Positions 42,264-50,803 of a DNA stretch of 64,000 nt are shown here, piece after piece. A model generated the notes under the pieces. That model saw only the letters and a program-made list of their open reading frames with translations, was not told the origin of the DNA and ran no database searches. Position 1 is the stretch's first letter, and the number at the start of each line of letters is the position of its first letter. The translations under genes were made by a program, and so were the position numbers. The stretch is from a virus, in the IMG/VR virus record IMGVR_UViG_3300009103_000001, positions 62,001-126,000 of that record; one strand, 5' to 3'.

Positions 42264-42273
42264 CATATTTATT
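42264..42273 (+). promoter_or_regulatory. Late-type promoter motif CATATTTATT
   Basis: The motif ends 16 bases before the protease ATG at 42290 and supports that start. Confidence 0.5.
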
Positions 42274-42289
42274 AAGAAAAGTATTAAAT

Positions 42290-43018
42290 ATGAAAATATT
42301 AAAACCAGGAGATGAGGGATATGGTTATATCATTGAGTATGATGCCGGATTTATTTCACCATCATTAACATGTAAAGACGGTGTGTGTTCTAATTCTAAT
42401 TTGATTAAAGAATTTAAATCTGGTTTAAATTTCGGATTAGATGGGGAGTTACCAGATAAAATAGAATTATACGCTGTTCTTCAAAAATGGGGTGTGGAGA
42501 ATAAAAATGGTAGAGTATATACAGAAGAAATTTTAAAAAGAGAGGCAAAAAGATACCAAGAATTTATAGATATGGGTACATCACTCGGTGAATTGAATCA
42601 CCCAGAATCATCAATTATTGATGCTGACCGTGTATCACATAGAGTTACAGAAATATGGTGGGAAGGTAGAACATTAATGGGCAAAATCGAATTAGACACA
42701 ACACCAGGTTATTTAAGTGGTGGTGTGATTAGTTCTGTTGGTGATAAAGTTCTTAATATGATTAGAAAGGGATGGACTGTTGGCATATCTTCTAGAGGTG
42801 TCGGTTCGTTAAAACAAGAAGGTGGTAAAAATGTTGTTCAAGACGATTTCGAATTAATATGTTGGGATATTGTAACATCACCATCTACACCAGGTTCTTG
42901 GATATCGATAAGTCAACAAGATTTGACACCATATACAGAATCAGTTAAAAAAAATAATAATTTATTATCCGAAGAAGAACATACATTATTGAATAATTTA
43001 AATAAATTTTTATTATGA
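42290..43018 (+). CDS. Prohead maturation protease, T4 gp21-like
   Basis: 242 aa from the ATG at 42290. A TTG at 42209 in the same frame would run through the divergent promoter and is rejected. The family motifs are clear: GELNHPES (100-107, catalytic His104), ADRVSHRVTEIWWEGRTLMG, a GISSRGVGSL segment with the nucleophilic serine (about 167-168), and DFELICWDIVTSPSTPGS. The T4 enzyme cuts scaffold, capsid and internal proteins after (L/I)xE during head maturation. The stop codon overlaps the ATG of the first tagged gene (ATGA, 43015), coupling protease and cargo-like genes. Confidence 0.9.
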   Translation: MKILKPGDEGYGYIIEYDAGFISPSLTCKDGVCSNSNLIKEFKSGLNFGLDGELPDKIELYAVLQKWGVENKNGRVYTEEILKREAKRYQEFIDMGTSLGELNHPESSIIDADRVSHRVTEIWWEGRTLMGKIELDTTPGYLSGGVISSVGDKVLNMIRKGWTVGISSRGVGSLKQEGGKNVVQDDFELICWDIVTSPSTPGSWISISQQDLTPYTESVKKNNNLLSEEEHTLLNNLNKFLL

Positions 43019-43296
43019 AAAAAATAATTAAATTAAACGAAAACGATATAGGGAACTTGGTTAAGAAAATAATCAAGGAAGATAGAACTGATTTTGAAAA
43101 AGTTTATATAATAGTTAATAGAGAAATACACGGTTATGAGGCGGTAGAGAATGTATATAAGACGTTGGAAGATGCGGTAAAAGATGATGTATTTGACAGA
43201 TACGAACAAACGCCAGAAATACTAAACGACCCAAATGATGGGGGGTTATATGGTATGAGTGAAACATTTTATATATTACCTTATAAAGTAAATTAA
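43015..43296 (+). CDS. Class-A leader-tagged small protein
   Basis: 93 aa. It starts MKKIIKLNENDIGNLVKKII and then KE|DRTD: the long ('class A') leader found in seven proteins here. The payload of about 70 residues (VYIIVNREIHGYEAVENVYK...) has no recognised family and looks alpha/beta. The start overlaps the protease stop, the closest genetic link between protease and a tagged gene. It is expected to be packaged and trimmed after residue 22 (inference). Confidence 0.7.
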   Translation: MKKIIKLNENDIGNLVKKIIKEDRTDFEKVYIIVNREIHGYEAVENVYKTLEDAVKDDVFDRYEQTPEILNDPNDGGLYGMSETFYILPYKVN

Positions 43297-43313
43297 AAAT
43301 AATTTTTATTATA

Positions 43314-43634
43314 ATGAAAAGAATTGAAAAACAAAAGAGACGGTTAATTGAAGAAGCTAATAAAAGGGTTCTAAAGGAATCCGCTGAATTGACTGAATTA
43401 CACGATGATGTATTATACTTAACACCTGAATACCGTTTGACTGGTAATAGGGGTGAGGGTGTTCGTGTTTATGAAGAAATAATGGATACTGTTAATTCAT
43501 ATGGTATAGAACCATCTGATGAGGCTAAAGCTTTAATTAAAAGACTTGAATACGACCTTAGTGCTTTAGAGGGTTTCGATGAAAGAGTGGTAAAATTATA
43601 TGAATCTTTAAGTGGAATAAATATTAATGAATAA
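43314..43634 (+). CDS. Leader-tagged small protein (variant leader)
   Basis: 106 aa. The N-terminus RIEKQKRRLIEEANKRVLKE differs from class A but is basic and helical and ends with LKE|S at 20-22 after a further candidate IEE. The payload is helical and acidic (EVYEEI-like segments and DEAKALIKRLEYDLSALEGF). No domain is recognised. It lies 17 bases after the previous tagged gene, in the same unit. Confidence 0.65.
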   Translation: MKRIEKQKRRLIEEANKRVLKESAELTELHDDVLYLTPEYRLTGNRGEGVRVYEEIMDTVNSYGIEPSDEAKALIKRLEYDLSALEGFDERVVKLYESLSGININE

Positions 43635-43641
43635 AATAATT

Positions 43642-43980
43642 ATGAAAAAAATAATTAAATTAAACGAAAACGATATAGAAAATTTGGTTAAGAAAATAAT
43701 CAAGGAAGAGGGTGAAGAGTATAGAAGTAAAGACCCAGACCAATTGGATATGTTTGATGGCACAGTTAAAGATAGGGAATTAGAACAAGAATATAAAGAA
43801 TGGGAAGAAGAGGATGATAAAATGACAGATATATATAATGATATTTATGACACACTTGAACCGGTATTGAATAATATTCTTGATAAGTATGGAGAAGATT
43901 TTGATTTAATCGCCAATGATGACATGATTCAAAACATAGTAGAGGATTGGATGTATCCAGATGGAGGTGATGAAGATTAA
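43642..43980 (+). CDS. Class-A leader-tagged acidic protein
   Basis: 112 aa from the ATG at 43642; an in-frame ATG five codons upstream would overlap the previous gene and shift the leader. It starts MKKIIKLNENDIENLVKKII followed by KE|EGEE. The payload is highly acidic and helical (WEEEDDKMTDIYNDIYDTLE). The leader DNA is nearly identical to that of 43015 and 44011, while the payload DNA is unrelated. Confidence 0.65.
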   Translation: MKKIIKLNENDIENLVKKIIKEEGEEYRSKDPDQLDMFDGTVKDRELEQEYKEWEEEDDKMTDIYNDIYDTLEPVLNNILDKYGEDFDLIANDDMIQNIVEDWMYPDGGDED

Positions 43981-43989
43981 AAGGATAAT

Positions 43990-43999
43990 AATATTTATA
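43990..43999 (+). promoter_or_regulatory. Late-type promoter motif AATATTTATA
   Basis: The motif ends 11 bases before the ATG at 44011, inside the tagged gene cluster. Confidence 0.5.
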
Positions 44000-44010
44000 A
44001 TAAAATAATC

Positions 44011-45156
44011 ATGAAAAAAATAATTAAATTAAACGAAAACGATATAGAGAATTTAGTTAAAAAAATAATCAAGGAAGATAGGTTACAAGAATTAGATAAA
44101 TTAACTTATGATAGTGCAGCTGAAAAAGCTTCAGAAAGAGGTATACCCGCTTTATCTGATAGATTTAGAAAACATGGACAAGAACATGGTCTAGGAAAGG
44201 AAAAAGAACAATTCACTTTAGTGATTGACCATAGCAGTCTTGGAGAAAGGGAATATACTTATAAAGTTGAGTCTGTGGAGGAAATGGAAGATGGTAAAAC
44301 TTTAAAAATAAAATTAGTTGACATAGATAACCCACAAAATGTTCATACATATACAGGAAGTATTCGACTCACCAACCCAAACAAAAACAGTAGGTCACTT
44401 AAACGTGGGGATTATAAACTAATTTTATATTTTAGAGATAATTATTATACTTTAGCTAAAACAAGAAAAGATGCTAAAAATTTATTAAATATGTTAATTA
44501 AAAATATGGGTGGTAAACACATGTTCCACCCACTAAAAAATATAGACCCTAGAACTTTAACTCTTGGGTATTCAAATTTTGGTGAAAATATTAAAAGAAG
44601 AAAAACACTTAGTGAAGATAGAACTGATTATGAGATGAGTGGTGCTAGAAGTCGTAAAGACTATGTCTCTAATCCAAGAGAAAGAGATATTACTGGAATG
44701 TTCGGTAAATATTCTGAAGATGTACCACCAATGGTAATTAGATACATGAGAAAAAATCCTGAAGCTATTGTAAAAAGATTATATAAAATATATGGTGATA
44801 AAATATATGATTATATACCACAACAAGTAGATATGGATTTAGTTAGAAATAACCCGAATGATGCCGATTTAGGGGCACAAGTTAGAAGTCGTTTTAATTC
44901 TGAAAATATTAATGAATGTGGTGAAGGGGGTTATATGACAGAAGATGGTTGTGTTGATTATGTCGAGGAAAATAGAAGACCTAGAAGAATATCTGAATCA
45001 AACGGTAAAGGTTGTGCTGATACAGAAAAAGGTTGTATTAGAAAAAGAAAAAGTGGTTGGGTAATATTAAATAATAAAAAAGGTGGTGTTTGGAGAAAAT
45101 GTTCTAGTAGAAAAAACTGTGAAGAACAATTAGATGCATATCACGCAAATCAATAA
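44011..45156 (+). CDS. Class-A leader-tagged multi-module protein
   Basis: 381 aa. After the class-A leader (IIKE|D, 19-22) there are internal sites LSE|DRTDYE (200-202), INE|CGEGG (300-302) and ISE|SNGKG (327-329). The EDRTD after the 200 site repeats the sequence after the leader of 43015. The last module (330-381) is a small cysteine-rich domain, KGCADTEKGC...GGVWRKCSSRKNCEEQL, possibly disulfide- or metal-stabilised. The first module contains two beta-strand-rich stretches (FTLVIDHSSLGEREYTYKVE). It reads as a cleavable chain of at least three parts. Activities are unknown. Confidence 0.7.
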   Translation: MKKIIKLNENDIENLVKKIIKEDRLQELDKLTYDSAAEKASERGIPALSDRFRKHGQEHGLGKEKEQFTLVIDHSSLGEREYTYKVESVEEMEDGKTLKIKLVDIDNPQNVHTYTGSIRLTNPNKNSRSLKRGDYKLILYFRDNYYTLAKTRKDAKNLLNMLIKNMGGKHMFHPLKNIDPRTLTLGYSNFGENIKRRKTLSEDRTDYEMSGARSRKDYVSNPRERDITGMFGKYSEDVPPMVIRYMRKNPEAIVKRLYKIYGDKIYDYIPQQVDMDLVRNNPNDADLGAQVRSRFNSENINECGEGGYMTEDGCVDYVEENRRPRRISESNGKGCADTEKGCIRKRKSGWVILNNKKGGVWRKCSSRKNCEEQLDAYHANQ

Positions 45157-45158
45157 TC

Positions 45159-45464
45159 ATGAAAGTTAAAAATATGTTATACGCGGGTCTTGGTATGGGT
45201 ACAATGGTATCTAAGAAGACTTATGAAGCTTATGAAAATTTTGTAAAAAGTGGTAAGGAGTTGGACCCAACAGTAAGTTCTACTATTGATGATTTTTTTA
45301 GTGATTTGGAAAATCAAAAAAAAGAAGTTAGAAATAGAGTTGAGGAAATTTTTAGTTTAACAGCGGATAAATTAGGGTACATCAAATTAAATGAGTATGA
45401 AAATTTATTAAAAAGAATAAAAACTTTAGAAGCTGAGTTAGCACAAGAAAAAAATAAAAAATGA
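45159..45464 (+). CDS. Coiled-coil protein without leader
   Basis: 101 aa: a short hydrophobic N-terminus (MLYAGLGMGTMVSKKTYEAY) then a long helix (FFSDLENQKKEVRNRVEEIF, LLKRIKTLEAELAQEK), resembling phasin-like coiled coils. It lies 2 bases after the 44011 gene and overlaps the next gene by 4 bases (ATGA). It is the one untagged member of this run. Confidence 0.55.
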   Translation: MKVKNMLYAGLGMGTMVSKKTYEAYENFVKSGKELDPTVSSTIDDFFSDLENQKKEVRNRVEEIFSLTADKLGYIKLNEYENLLKRIKTLEAELAQEKNKK

Positions 45465-45805
45465 AAAAAAGAATTGTAAAACTAAACGAAAACGATATTG
45501 AAAGACTCGTTAATAGAATTATAAAAGAAGATGAAAAAGTATCATCTTCACAACTTAAACAAAAAATGAAACAAACTAGTATGGATACTGGTAGTTTAGG
45601 TTTAACACCAAAAGAAAGAGAAGTCTTTAGTACAGCAATAGATATGTTAAAAGATTTTTTCGCACAACAAGGAAATCAGGCAACAGGTAAAGCTTTAAGT
45701 TTATTTAATAGATTTAAGGATAGTTTAAAAGATGTTAAAGCTGAACCAATTAAATCACCAGAAGAGGAACAAAATACTGGTACAGATGAATTCGCGGACC
45801 AATAA
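45461..45805 (+). CDS. Class-A leader-tagged helical protein
   Basis: 114 aa. The leader KKRIVKLNENDIERLVNRII, then KE|DEKV, is a more diverged class-A leader. The payload is helical and amphipathic (KEREVFSTAIDMLKDFFAQQ), with an acidic C-terminus. Its stop overlaps the next ATG (TAATG). The function is unknown. Confidence 0.65.
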   Translation: MKKRIVKLNENDIERLVNRIIKEDEKVSSSQLKQKMKQTSMDTGSLGLTPKEREVFSTAIDMLKDFFAQQGNQATGKALSLFNRFKDSLKDVKAEPIKSPEEEQNTGTDEFADQ

Positions 45806-46296
45806 TGGGATTAATTCGTAAAATAATAAAAGAAGAACTTCTTAAGGAAGTTGGGGGATATGATGACCCAACTATAATGGCTCAACATTCTGGTGCAACA
45901 TTACGTTCACTAATAGAAGTATTGTCTGGTATGTTAGAGGCTATTAAAAGATTAGCTCAAAAAATATCAAAAGGCGGGTTAGATAAATTTAAAGGTAGAG
46001 ACGTATTATTTAATTTATCTGACATAATAAATGAAGGATTAAGATTAACAGGTTTATTAATAAAAGATTTCACAGAAGATGATATTATATTTGAAGGTAA
46101 AAAGTTTATTGAAAAAATGAATGAGTTTAAAAGAAAGATTAGACTTTTATCTAATCTTGGTTCAAGTTATACAGAAAAAGACTATAATGAGAAAATATTA
46201 GAATTGATATTTAAATTGGAACCGACAATAAACAGTTATGGTAATAGTTTAAATGATGTTAATAAAAGATTCATGGATAGGTTCGATATGATATAA
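45805..46296 (+). CDS. Class-B leader-tagged helical protein
   Basis: 163 aa. It starts GLIRKIIKEELLKEVGG, the short ('class B') leader also seen on the ECF sigma factor (LIKKILKEELLKEN), with IKE|E at 7-9. The payload is a bundle of helices (LRSLIEVLSGMLEAIKRLAQ, DIINEGLRLTGLLIKDF). No family is recognised. It is the last gene of the first tagged run, upstream of the scaffold and capsid genes. Confidence 0.65.
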   Translation: MGLIRKIIKEELLKEVGGYDDPTIMAQHSGATLRSLIEVLSGMLEAIKRLAQKISKGGLDKFKGRDVLFNLSDIINEGLRLTGLLIKDFTEDDIIFEGKKFIEKMNEFKRKIRLLSNLGSSYTEKDYNEKILELIFKLEPTINSYGNSLNDVNKRFMDRFDMI

Positions 46297-46376
46297 TAAT
46301 TTTAATTAACTATTCACAAATAAACATATATTAAATAAAATTGTATTAATAATTAATCAAAAAAAAGTTTTAAAAA

Positions 46377-46610
46377 ATGAGTGATATAATAGTAAAATAT
46401 TTTTTAGTAAAAGTAGAATTTGATTCTATAAATGAGAACACGGGAAAACCAAAGAAAATAAAAACACAATATCTTGTTGATGCAATGACTTGTACAGAAG
46501 CTGAAGCAAGAACAAACATTTATTTAAAAGAATCTGTGTTAGACTATGAGATTGTATCGGCAGTTAAAAGTCCAATAGAAGACGTTATAAGAGTAGCGGT
46601 TCCGGCTTAG
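46377..46610 (+). CDS. DUF4494-like protein
   Basis: 77 aa. The pattern KYFLVKVEFDSINENTGKPK...KTQYLVDAMTCTEAEARTNI followed by a beta hairpin (YEIVSAVKSP) fits a small family typical of Bacteroidetes and their phages that I know as DUF4494; the identification is by memory. The function is unknown. The gene stands alone between an 80-base gap and a strong terminator. Confidence 0.6.
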   Translation: MSDIIVKYFLVKVEFDSINENTGKPKKIKTQYLVDAMTCTEAEARTNIYLKESVLDYEIVSAVKSPIEDVIRVAVPA

Positions 46611-46634
46611 ATAAAAAAACAAAAATACTACTTT

Positions 46635-46672
46635 AACACGAAATGTCTAATTGATGTTTCGTGTTTTTTTAT
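46635..46672 (+). terminator. Rho-independent terminator
   Basis: AACACGAAA, loop, TTTCGTGTT, then a T run, ahead of the scaffold/capsid unit. Confidence 0.85.
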
Positions 46673-46753
46673 GCTTAAAAATTTTATTCTATAAAAAAAA
46701 TATAATTAAAATAAACTAAAATAAAGTTTTTTTAACTTTTTCCACATTTAATA

Positions 46754-46763
46754 CATATTTATT
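46754..46763 (+). promoter_or_regulatory. Late-type promoter motif CATATTTATT
   Basis: The motif lies 60 bases before the scaffold ATG (46824), giving a longer leader than elsewhere, as might suit a highly expressed capsid unit. Confidence 0.5.
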
Positions 46764-46823
46764 AGAAAACTCTAAGTGCTTTAGGGTTTTTTAATAATAT
46801 TATATAATAAAAAATAAAAAAAA

Positions 46824-48029
46824 ATGGCAGAGAACAGAAAGTCTATCATCGATGAGGCTCTCTTAGAAAGCGAACAAATTGAAAAAGCTTTCGAAGCTAA
46901 TGCAAAAGAAATACTGACTCAAACTATGAGTTCAGAAATTGAAGAAATGGTAAAGGAATCTTTAGAAGGTTCAAGTAGCTTAACAGAAGACGAAGATGAA
47001 GAAATGTTAGATTTACCTGATATGGGTGATGATGACGAAGATGCCGTCGCTGTTGCTGGTGACGTAGAAGACCTAGAAGACATGGGAATGGAACTAGGCG
47101 ACCTTGAAGGTCTAGAAGACCTTGAAGGGGATGATAACGAAGGACTTGATATCGAAATGATTGATTTGACAGACGCTGACGACACTGAAGTTGTTAGAGT
47201 TTTCAAAAAAATGGGACCAGACGATGAAATCGAAGTGGTTCAAGATGGTGGAAATATTGATATTAAGGATAATGAAACTGGCGCAGAATATAGAGTAGAA
47301 CTTGGTGGTGAAGGTGAAGACCTTGAAGACCTTGAAGGTGATGAAATTGAAATGGAAGACTTAGAAGACGTAGACGTTGAAGGTGATGAAATTGAAATGG
47401 AAGACCTAGAAGGTGATGACACTGAAGGTGAAGAAATTATTTATCAAGTAGAACTTGATGATGAAGATGACACCGTTGAAGAAGCTAGCAGAACATTAGG
47501 TAAGGGAAGTAAAAACTACCCTAAACGTAAAGGTTTACCAAAACCTATAGCTAGTGGAGCTAAGAATGAGTCAATAAAACCAAAGTTCTTAAAAATGATG
47601 AATGAAAATAAAGTTCTAAAAACTGATATCGAAAAAGTTGAATCTGAAAATAAAGAGTTAAAAGAAGACTATAATAAAATGGTTGACGCTCTTAAACAGT
47701 TCAGACAAAAACTTAATGAGGTTGCTGTGTTTAACAGTAACTTAACTTATACAGTTAGATTATTTACCGAACACTCAACTACTAAAGATGAGAAAGTTGA
47801 TGTAATCAAGAGATTTGATGAAGCTAAAACTCTTAAAGAATCTAAAGCTACTTATAAAAATTTAGTTAAAGAAATATCTAAGACAAAGGCTCCAATTAAA
47901 GAATCTATTGAGGAAAAAATTAACGAAACAAAATCTAGTGGTTCAGCACAGGTAACTGAATCTAAAGTTTATGTACACCCAGAGTTAGAAAAAATGAAAA
48001 ACTTATGGGAATATGAGTACAAAAACTAA
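46824..48029 (+). CDS. Prohead core scaffold, T4 gp22-like
   Basis: 401 aa, directly upstream of the major capsid gene as gene 22 is in T4. It has a helical N-terminus, an extremely acidic middle (about 55-225) with EDLEGDEIEMEDLE-type repeats, and a helical C-terminal half containing FNSNLTYTVRLFTEHSTTKD, a segment typical of scaffolds in T4-like marine phages. It has several (I/L)xE sites (LNE|V, LKE|S, IKE|S, INE|T) for degradation during maturation. Codon use differs from its neighbours: more GAC and CTT, as expected for high expression. Confidence 0.85.
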   Translation: MAENRKSIIDEALLESEQIEKAFEANAKEILTQTMSSEIEEMVKESLEGSSSLTEDEDEEMLDLPDMGDDDEDAVAVAGDVEDLEDMGMELGDLEGLEDLEGDDNEGLDIEMIDLTDADDTEVVRVFKKMGPDDEIEVVQDGGNIDIKDNETGAEYRVELGGEGEDLEDLEGDEIEMEDLEDVDVEGDEIEMEDLEGDDTEGEEIIYQVELDDEDDTVEEASRTLGKGSKNYPKRKGLPKPIASGAKNESIKPKFLKMMNENKVLKTDIEKVESENKELKEDYNKMVDALKQFRQKLNEVAVFNSNLTYTVRLFTEHSTTKDEKVDVIKRFDEAKTLKESKATYKNLVKEISKTKAPIKESIEEKINETKSSGSAQVTESKVYVHPELEKMKNLWEYEYKN

Positions 48030-48064
48030 TAATAATAAAATTAAATTAAAAAACCAAAATTAAA

Positions 48065-49888
48065 ATGGGATATTTATTAAAATCTGGTGAGGTTGGAAAT
48101 ATCGGACTTAAGCATCAAAAAGCTATCCGTGAAGCAACCGTAAACAAGTGGAATGACCTAGGATTTCTTGAAGGTTTAGATGGGCATGTTAAAGAAAACA
48201 TCGCTCTTCTTTACGAGAACCAAGCGTCAACACTTATTAATGAGACAACAGATACGGCTGGTGGAGCATCAACTGGTTCTTTTGAAACAGTAGTTTTTCC
48301 AATCGTAAGGCGTGTTTTCTCAAAATTGTTAGCAAACGACATCGTTTCTGTTCAAGCATTAAATTTACCAATAGGTAAACTTTTCTATTTCGTACCAAAA
48401 GTATCGGATAGAGTTGAGAGTACATCTCCATCTTTTGCTGGTGGAGCATCTGGTGCTACTGCATCACATGGAGCACCAATAATCTGTCACTGTAACACAA
48501 CAGACTGTAATCCTACGACTTACTCTGAATGTGCTAAAAATATGTATGATAGATTTTATGATGACGGAATGTGGGACCAATCAAAAGGTCAAATAATGTT
48601 ACACGTTGATAACGGTACTATGGTAGTGTTTACTGCTTGTACTGACGCAACACTTGGTGTTCCTCATGAATTCATTGGTGGTGTTACTGCACAAGCTGGT
48701 GACGGTTCTGTTAGAAGTCAAATTGTACAAATTTGTAACTTTAGTACAGCTGGAGCTGGTAGACTTTTAGGTCCTGATGGAAATGAAATGGATACTGAAT
48801 CTTTCTTAGCATCAATTGCTGTTACACCTACTGGTACTTTAGTTGATAAAGATGGTTTAACAATTGCTGAGGCTGGTGACCAATTACCAGTTAGAGTTGT
48901 TACACAAAAATATGGTAGAGGTATCGTTTCTTATGGTGATATTTGTGACGCTGAAGGATGTATATTCTTAGAAGTTGATTTAACTCACCCAGTATGTGTA
49001 GAATGTGGTGATGGTACTTTCGATGGTTATATCGGAGCAGCATCTGGAACAACAGCTATTGTATCTGGTGTAGGTTCTAGTGACTTAGGAGGTGTAAACC
49101 TAGCAGTTACTTGGAGGTCTTACCAAGACCTTGAAGAAGAGTGTGAAATGGGAGAAGTATCTTTCGAACTTGATTCTGTTACAGTATCGGTTACTGAAAG
49201 AAAATTAAGAGCTACTTGGACTCCTGAATTAGCACAAGATGTGTCAGCGTTCCATAACATTGATGCAGAAGCTGAATTAACAGCATTACTTTCTGAACAA
49301 GTTGCAGCAGAAATCGACAGGGAAATCCTTAGAGATTTAAGAACTGGGGCGGCTTGGACATTAAGATGGGATTATAACGGATGGAAAAGGTTACCAAATA
49401 ACAACGGTTACACTCAAAAAGATTGGAACCAAACGTTGATTACAGCGGTTAACCAAATTTCAGCTCAAATCCATAAGTCTACTCTTAGGGGTGGTGCTAA
49501 CTTCGTAGTTGTATCTTCTGAGGTATCAGCCATTATGGATGACCTTGAATACTTCCACGTATCTAACGCAGCTCCAGAACAAGACCAATACAATATGGGT
49601 ATTGAAAGAGCTGGTTCTCTTGGTGGACGTTACACTGTATACCGTGACCCTTACGCTCCAGCACACTCGGTGTTAGTTGGACACAAAGGTAAATCACTAT
49701 TGGATACTGGGTATATTTACGCTCCGTATGTACCATTACAGTTAACTCCAACAATGTACAATCCATTTAACTTTGTACCTATCAAAGGTATAATGACGCG
49801 TTACGCGAAAAAGATGGTTAATAACAGGTTCTACGGACATATCCGTGTGGACGGTTTACGTACATTTGATGTTAGAGAATTGAGATAA
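48065..49888 (+). CDS. Major capsid protein, T4 gp23-like
   Basis: 607 aa, 35 bases after the scaffold gene and before a terminator. The N-terminal propeptide (GLKHQKAIREATVNKWNDLG, GFLEGLDGHVKENIALLYEN) ends at INE|TTDTAGG, cut after E60, close to the T4 gp23 cut after E65. Next is the conserved VVFPIVRRVFSKLLANDIVS and VQALNLPIGKLFYF, and later the C-terminal MYNPFNFVPIKGIMTRYAKK. An inserted region at about 120-360 carries several cysteines (CHCNTTDC). It forms the head shell. Coding sequence is GC-richer at third positions than in most neighbours. Confidence 0.95.
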   Translation: MGYLLKSGEVGNIGLKHQKAIREATVNKWNDLGFLEGLDGHVKENIALLYENQASTLINETTDTAGGASTGSFETVVFPIVRRVFSKLLANDIVSVQALNLPIGKLFYFVPKVSDRVESTSPSFAGGASGATASHGAPIICHCNTTDCNPTTYSECAKNMYDRFYDDGMWDQSKGQIMLHVDNGTMVVFTACTDATLGVPHEFIGGVTAQAGDGSVRSQIVQICNFSTAGAGRLLGPDGNEMDTESFLASIAVTPTGTLVDKDGLTIAEAGDQLPVRVVTQKYGRGIVSYGDICDAEGCIFLEVDLTHPVCVECGDGTFDGYIGAASGTTAIVSGVGSSDLGGVNLAVTWRSYQDLEEECEMGEVSFELDSVTVSVTERKLRATWTPELAQDVSAFHNIDAEAELTALLSEQVAAEIDREILRDLRTGAAWTLRWDYNGWKRLPNNNGYTQKDWNQTLITAVNQISAQIHKSTLRGGANFVVVSSEVSAIMDDLEYFHVSNAAPEQDQYNMGIERAGSLGGRYTVYRDPYAPAHSVLVGHKGKSLLDTGYIYAPYVPLQLTPTMYNPFNFVPIKGIMTRYAKKMVNNRFYGHIRVDGLRTFDVRELR

Positions 49889-49910
49889 GAATCTTAATAT
49901 ATAACAAACT

Positions 49911-49938
49911 AAAGGAGGAACATATGTTCCTCCTTTTT
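49911..49938 (+). terminator. Rho-independent terminator after the capsid gene
   Basis: AAAGGAGGAACA, loop TA, TGTTCCTCCTTT, then a T run: a 12-pair perfect stem. The AGGAGG here is part of the hairpin, not a ribosome site. Confidence 0.9.
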
Positions 49939-49950
49939 TTATGCACTAAA

Positions 49951-49960
49951 CTATTTATAA
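49951..49960 (+). promoter_or_regulatory. Late-type promoter motif CTATTTATAA
   Basis: The motif lies 12 bases before the ATG at 49973, between terminator and gene. Confidence 0.4.
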
Positions 49961-49972
49961 TAAAACAATAAA

Positions 49973-50140
49973 ATGCCGTATAAAGTAAAAGGTAAATGTG
50001 TTTATAATGCCAATACTGATGAGAAAGTAGGTTGTACTAAGGGTTCAGTCAAAAAATATCTTGCCGCATTAAATGCTAATGTGGATGAAAATATTATTAA
50101 AAAAGTTGTACAGGAAACCTTTAAAAGGGTTGGCATTTAA
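49973..50140 (+). CDS. Small conserved-type phage protein
   Basis: 55 aa: MPYKVKGKCVYNANTDEKVG, then CTKGSVKKYLAALNAN and a basic helical end. The start pattern (PYKVKG..V....) is seen in small phage proteins of unknown function. It has its own promoter motif after the capsid terminator. There is no leader, although residues 39-47 form a helix with IIKKVVQE. Confidence 0.55.
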   Translation: MPYKVKGKCVYNANTDEKVGCTKGSVKKYLAALNANVDENIIKKVVQETFKRVGI

Positions 50141-50142
50141 TT

Positions 50143-50283
50143 TTATAAAAATAAAATACGTGAAACAGTTTTTTTTATTTTTTTCTTGATACGTATTCTT
50201 CTTATACGTGAAACTCTATTTTCAATTTCGAATAACTTACTTATGTTATCGTTAATTTCTATTATTTCTTTTCTTTTTTTCAT
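50143..50283 (-). CDS. Small basic hypothetical protein
   Basis: 46 aa, ATG at 50281-50283, stop at 50143-50145. The sequence is very basic (RVSRIRRIRIKKKIKKTVSR). It is convergent with the 49973 gene. There is no promoter motif of either class on this strand, and the only support is the open frame and its composition, so it may be spurious. Confidence 0.3.
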   Translation of the reverse strand: MKKRKEIIEINDNISKLFEIENRVSRIRRIRIKKKIKKTVSRILFL

Positions 50284-50346
50284 AATGCATTAAGTATTAA
50301 ATATCAAATAATTCTCAAAAGTATCAAAAATTTAATAATAAAACAA

Positions 50347-50356
50347 GATATTTATA
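50347..50356 (+). promoter_or_regulatory. Late-type promoter motif GATATTTATA
   Basis: The motif ends 12 bases before the ATG at 50369, the start of the second tagged run. Confidence 0.55.
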
Positions 50357-50368
50357 AAAAAGATTTTA

Positions 50369-50803
50369 ATGAAAATTAAAAAAATCATAAAAACTATTTT
50401 GGAATCAGAATTTGACTGGGTTAAAGATTCTGTTTTACATTTTTGGGATATGAATAAAAAATATGTTGTGGATGTTTCAAAGTTAGAAAGATACCCACCA
50501 ATGAGTCTTTCACCAACTTCTGATAGGTATACAGATATATTTATATCAGATATTATAGATTATGGTAAAGAAATAGGGTATGATATAACGGATTTAGGTA
50601 GTACAGCTGATATACAACAACGAGTGCAAGGTTCTTATACCGTTCCTCATGATGTATGTTATATATATTTTAATCCAAACAAATTTGTAGAGTGGGATAT
50701 GTGTGGTATAGACGACCCAACTTGGGATGGTGAATATGAGTTAATGGATGCGGAGAGTTTTATTTATTATATGGAGAATAATTTTATTAAGAATGAACAT
50801 TAA
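50369..50803 (+). CDS. Leader-tagged DFDW-type protein
   Basis: 144 aa. The leader MKIKKIIKTILESEFDWVKD has ILE|S at 10-12 followed by the EFDWVKD module motif. The payload (residues 13-144) is acidic and aromatic with YTDIFISDIIDYGKEIGYD and a C-terminal helix. No domain is recognised. It overlaps the next gene by 11 bases. Confidence 0.65.
   Translation: MKIKKIIKTILESEFDWVKDSVLHFWDMNKKYVVDVSKLERYPPMSLSPTSDRYTDIFISDIIDYGKEIGYDITDLGSTADIQQRVQGSYTVPHDVCYIYFNPNKFVEWDMCGIDDPTWDGEYELMDAESFIYYMENNFIKNEH

Noticed and set aside
42209-42289. TTG start extending the prohead protease by 27 residues
   Set aside because: The segment overlaps a divergent host-type promoter, and the late-type motif lies just before the ATG at 42290.
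46919-47422. Minus-strand serine-rich frames opposite the scaffold gene
   Set aside because: They are shadows of the acidic repeat region; reading is repetitive SSPSRSS only.
49911-49920. AGGAGG as a Shine-Dalgarno sequence
   Set aside because: It is one arm of a perfect terminator hairpin and no start codon follows at the right distance.
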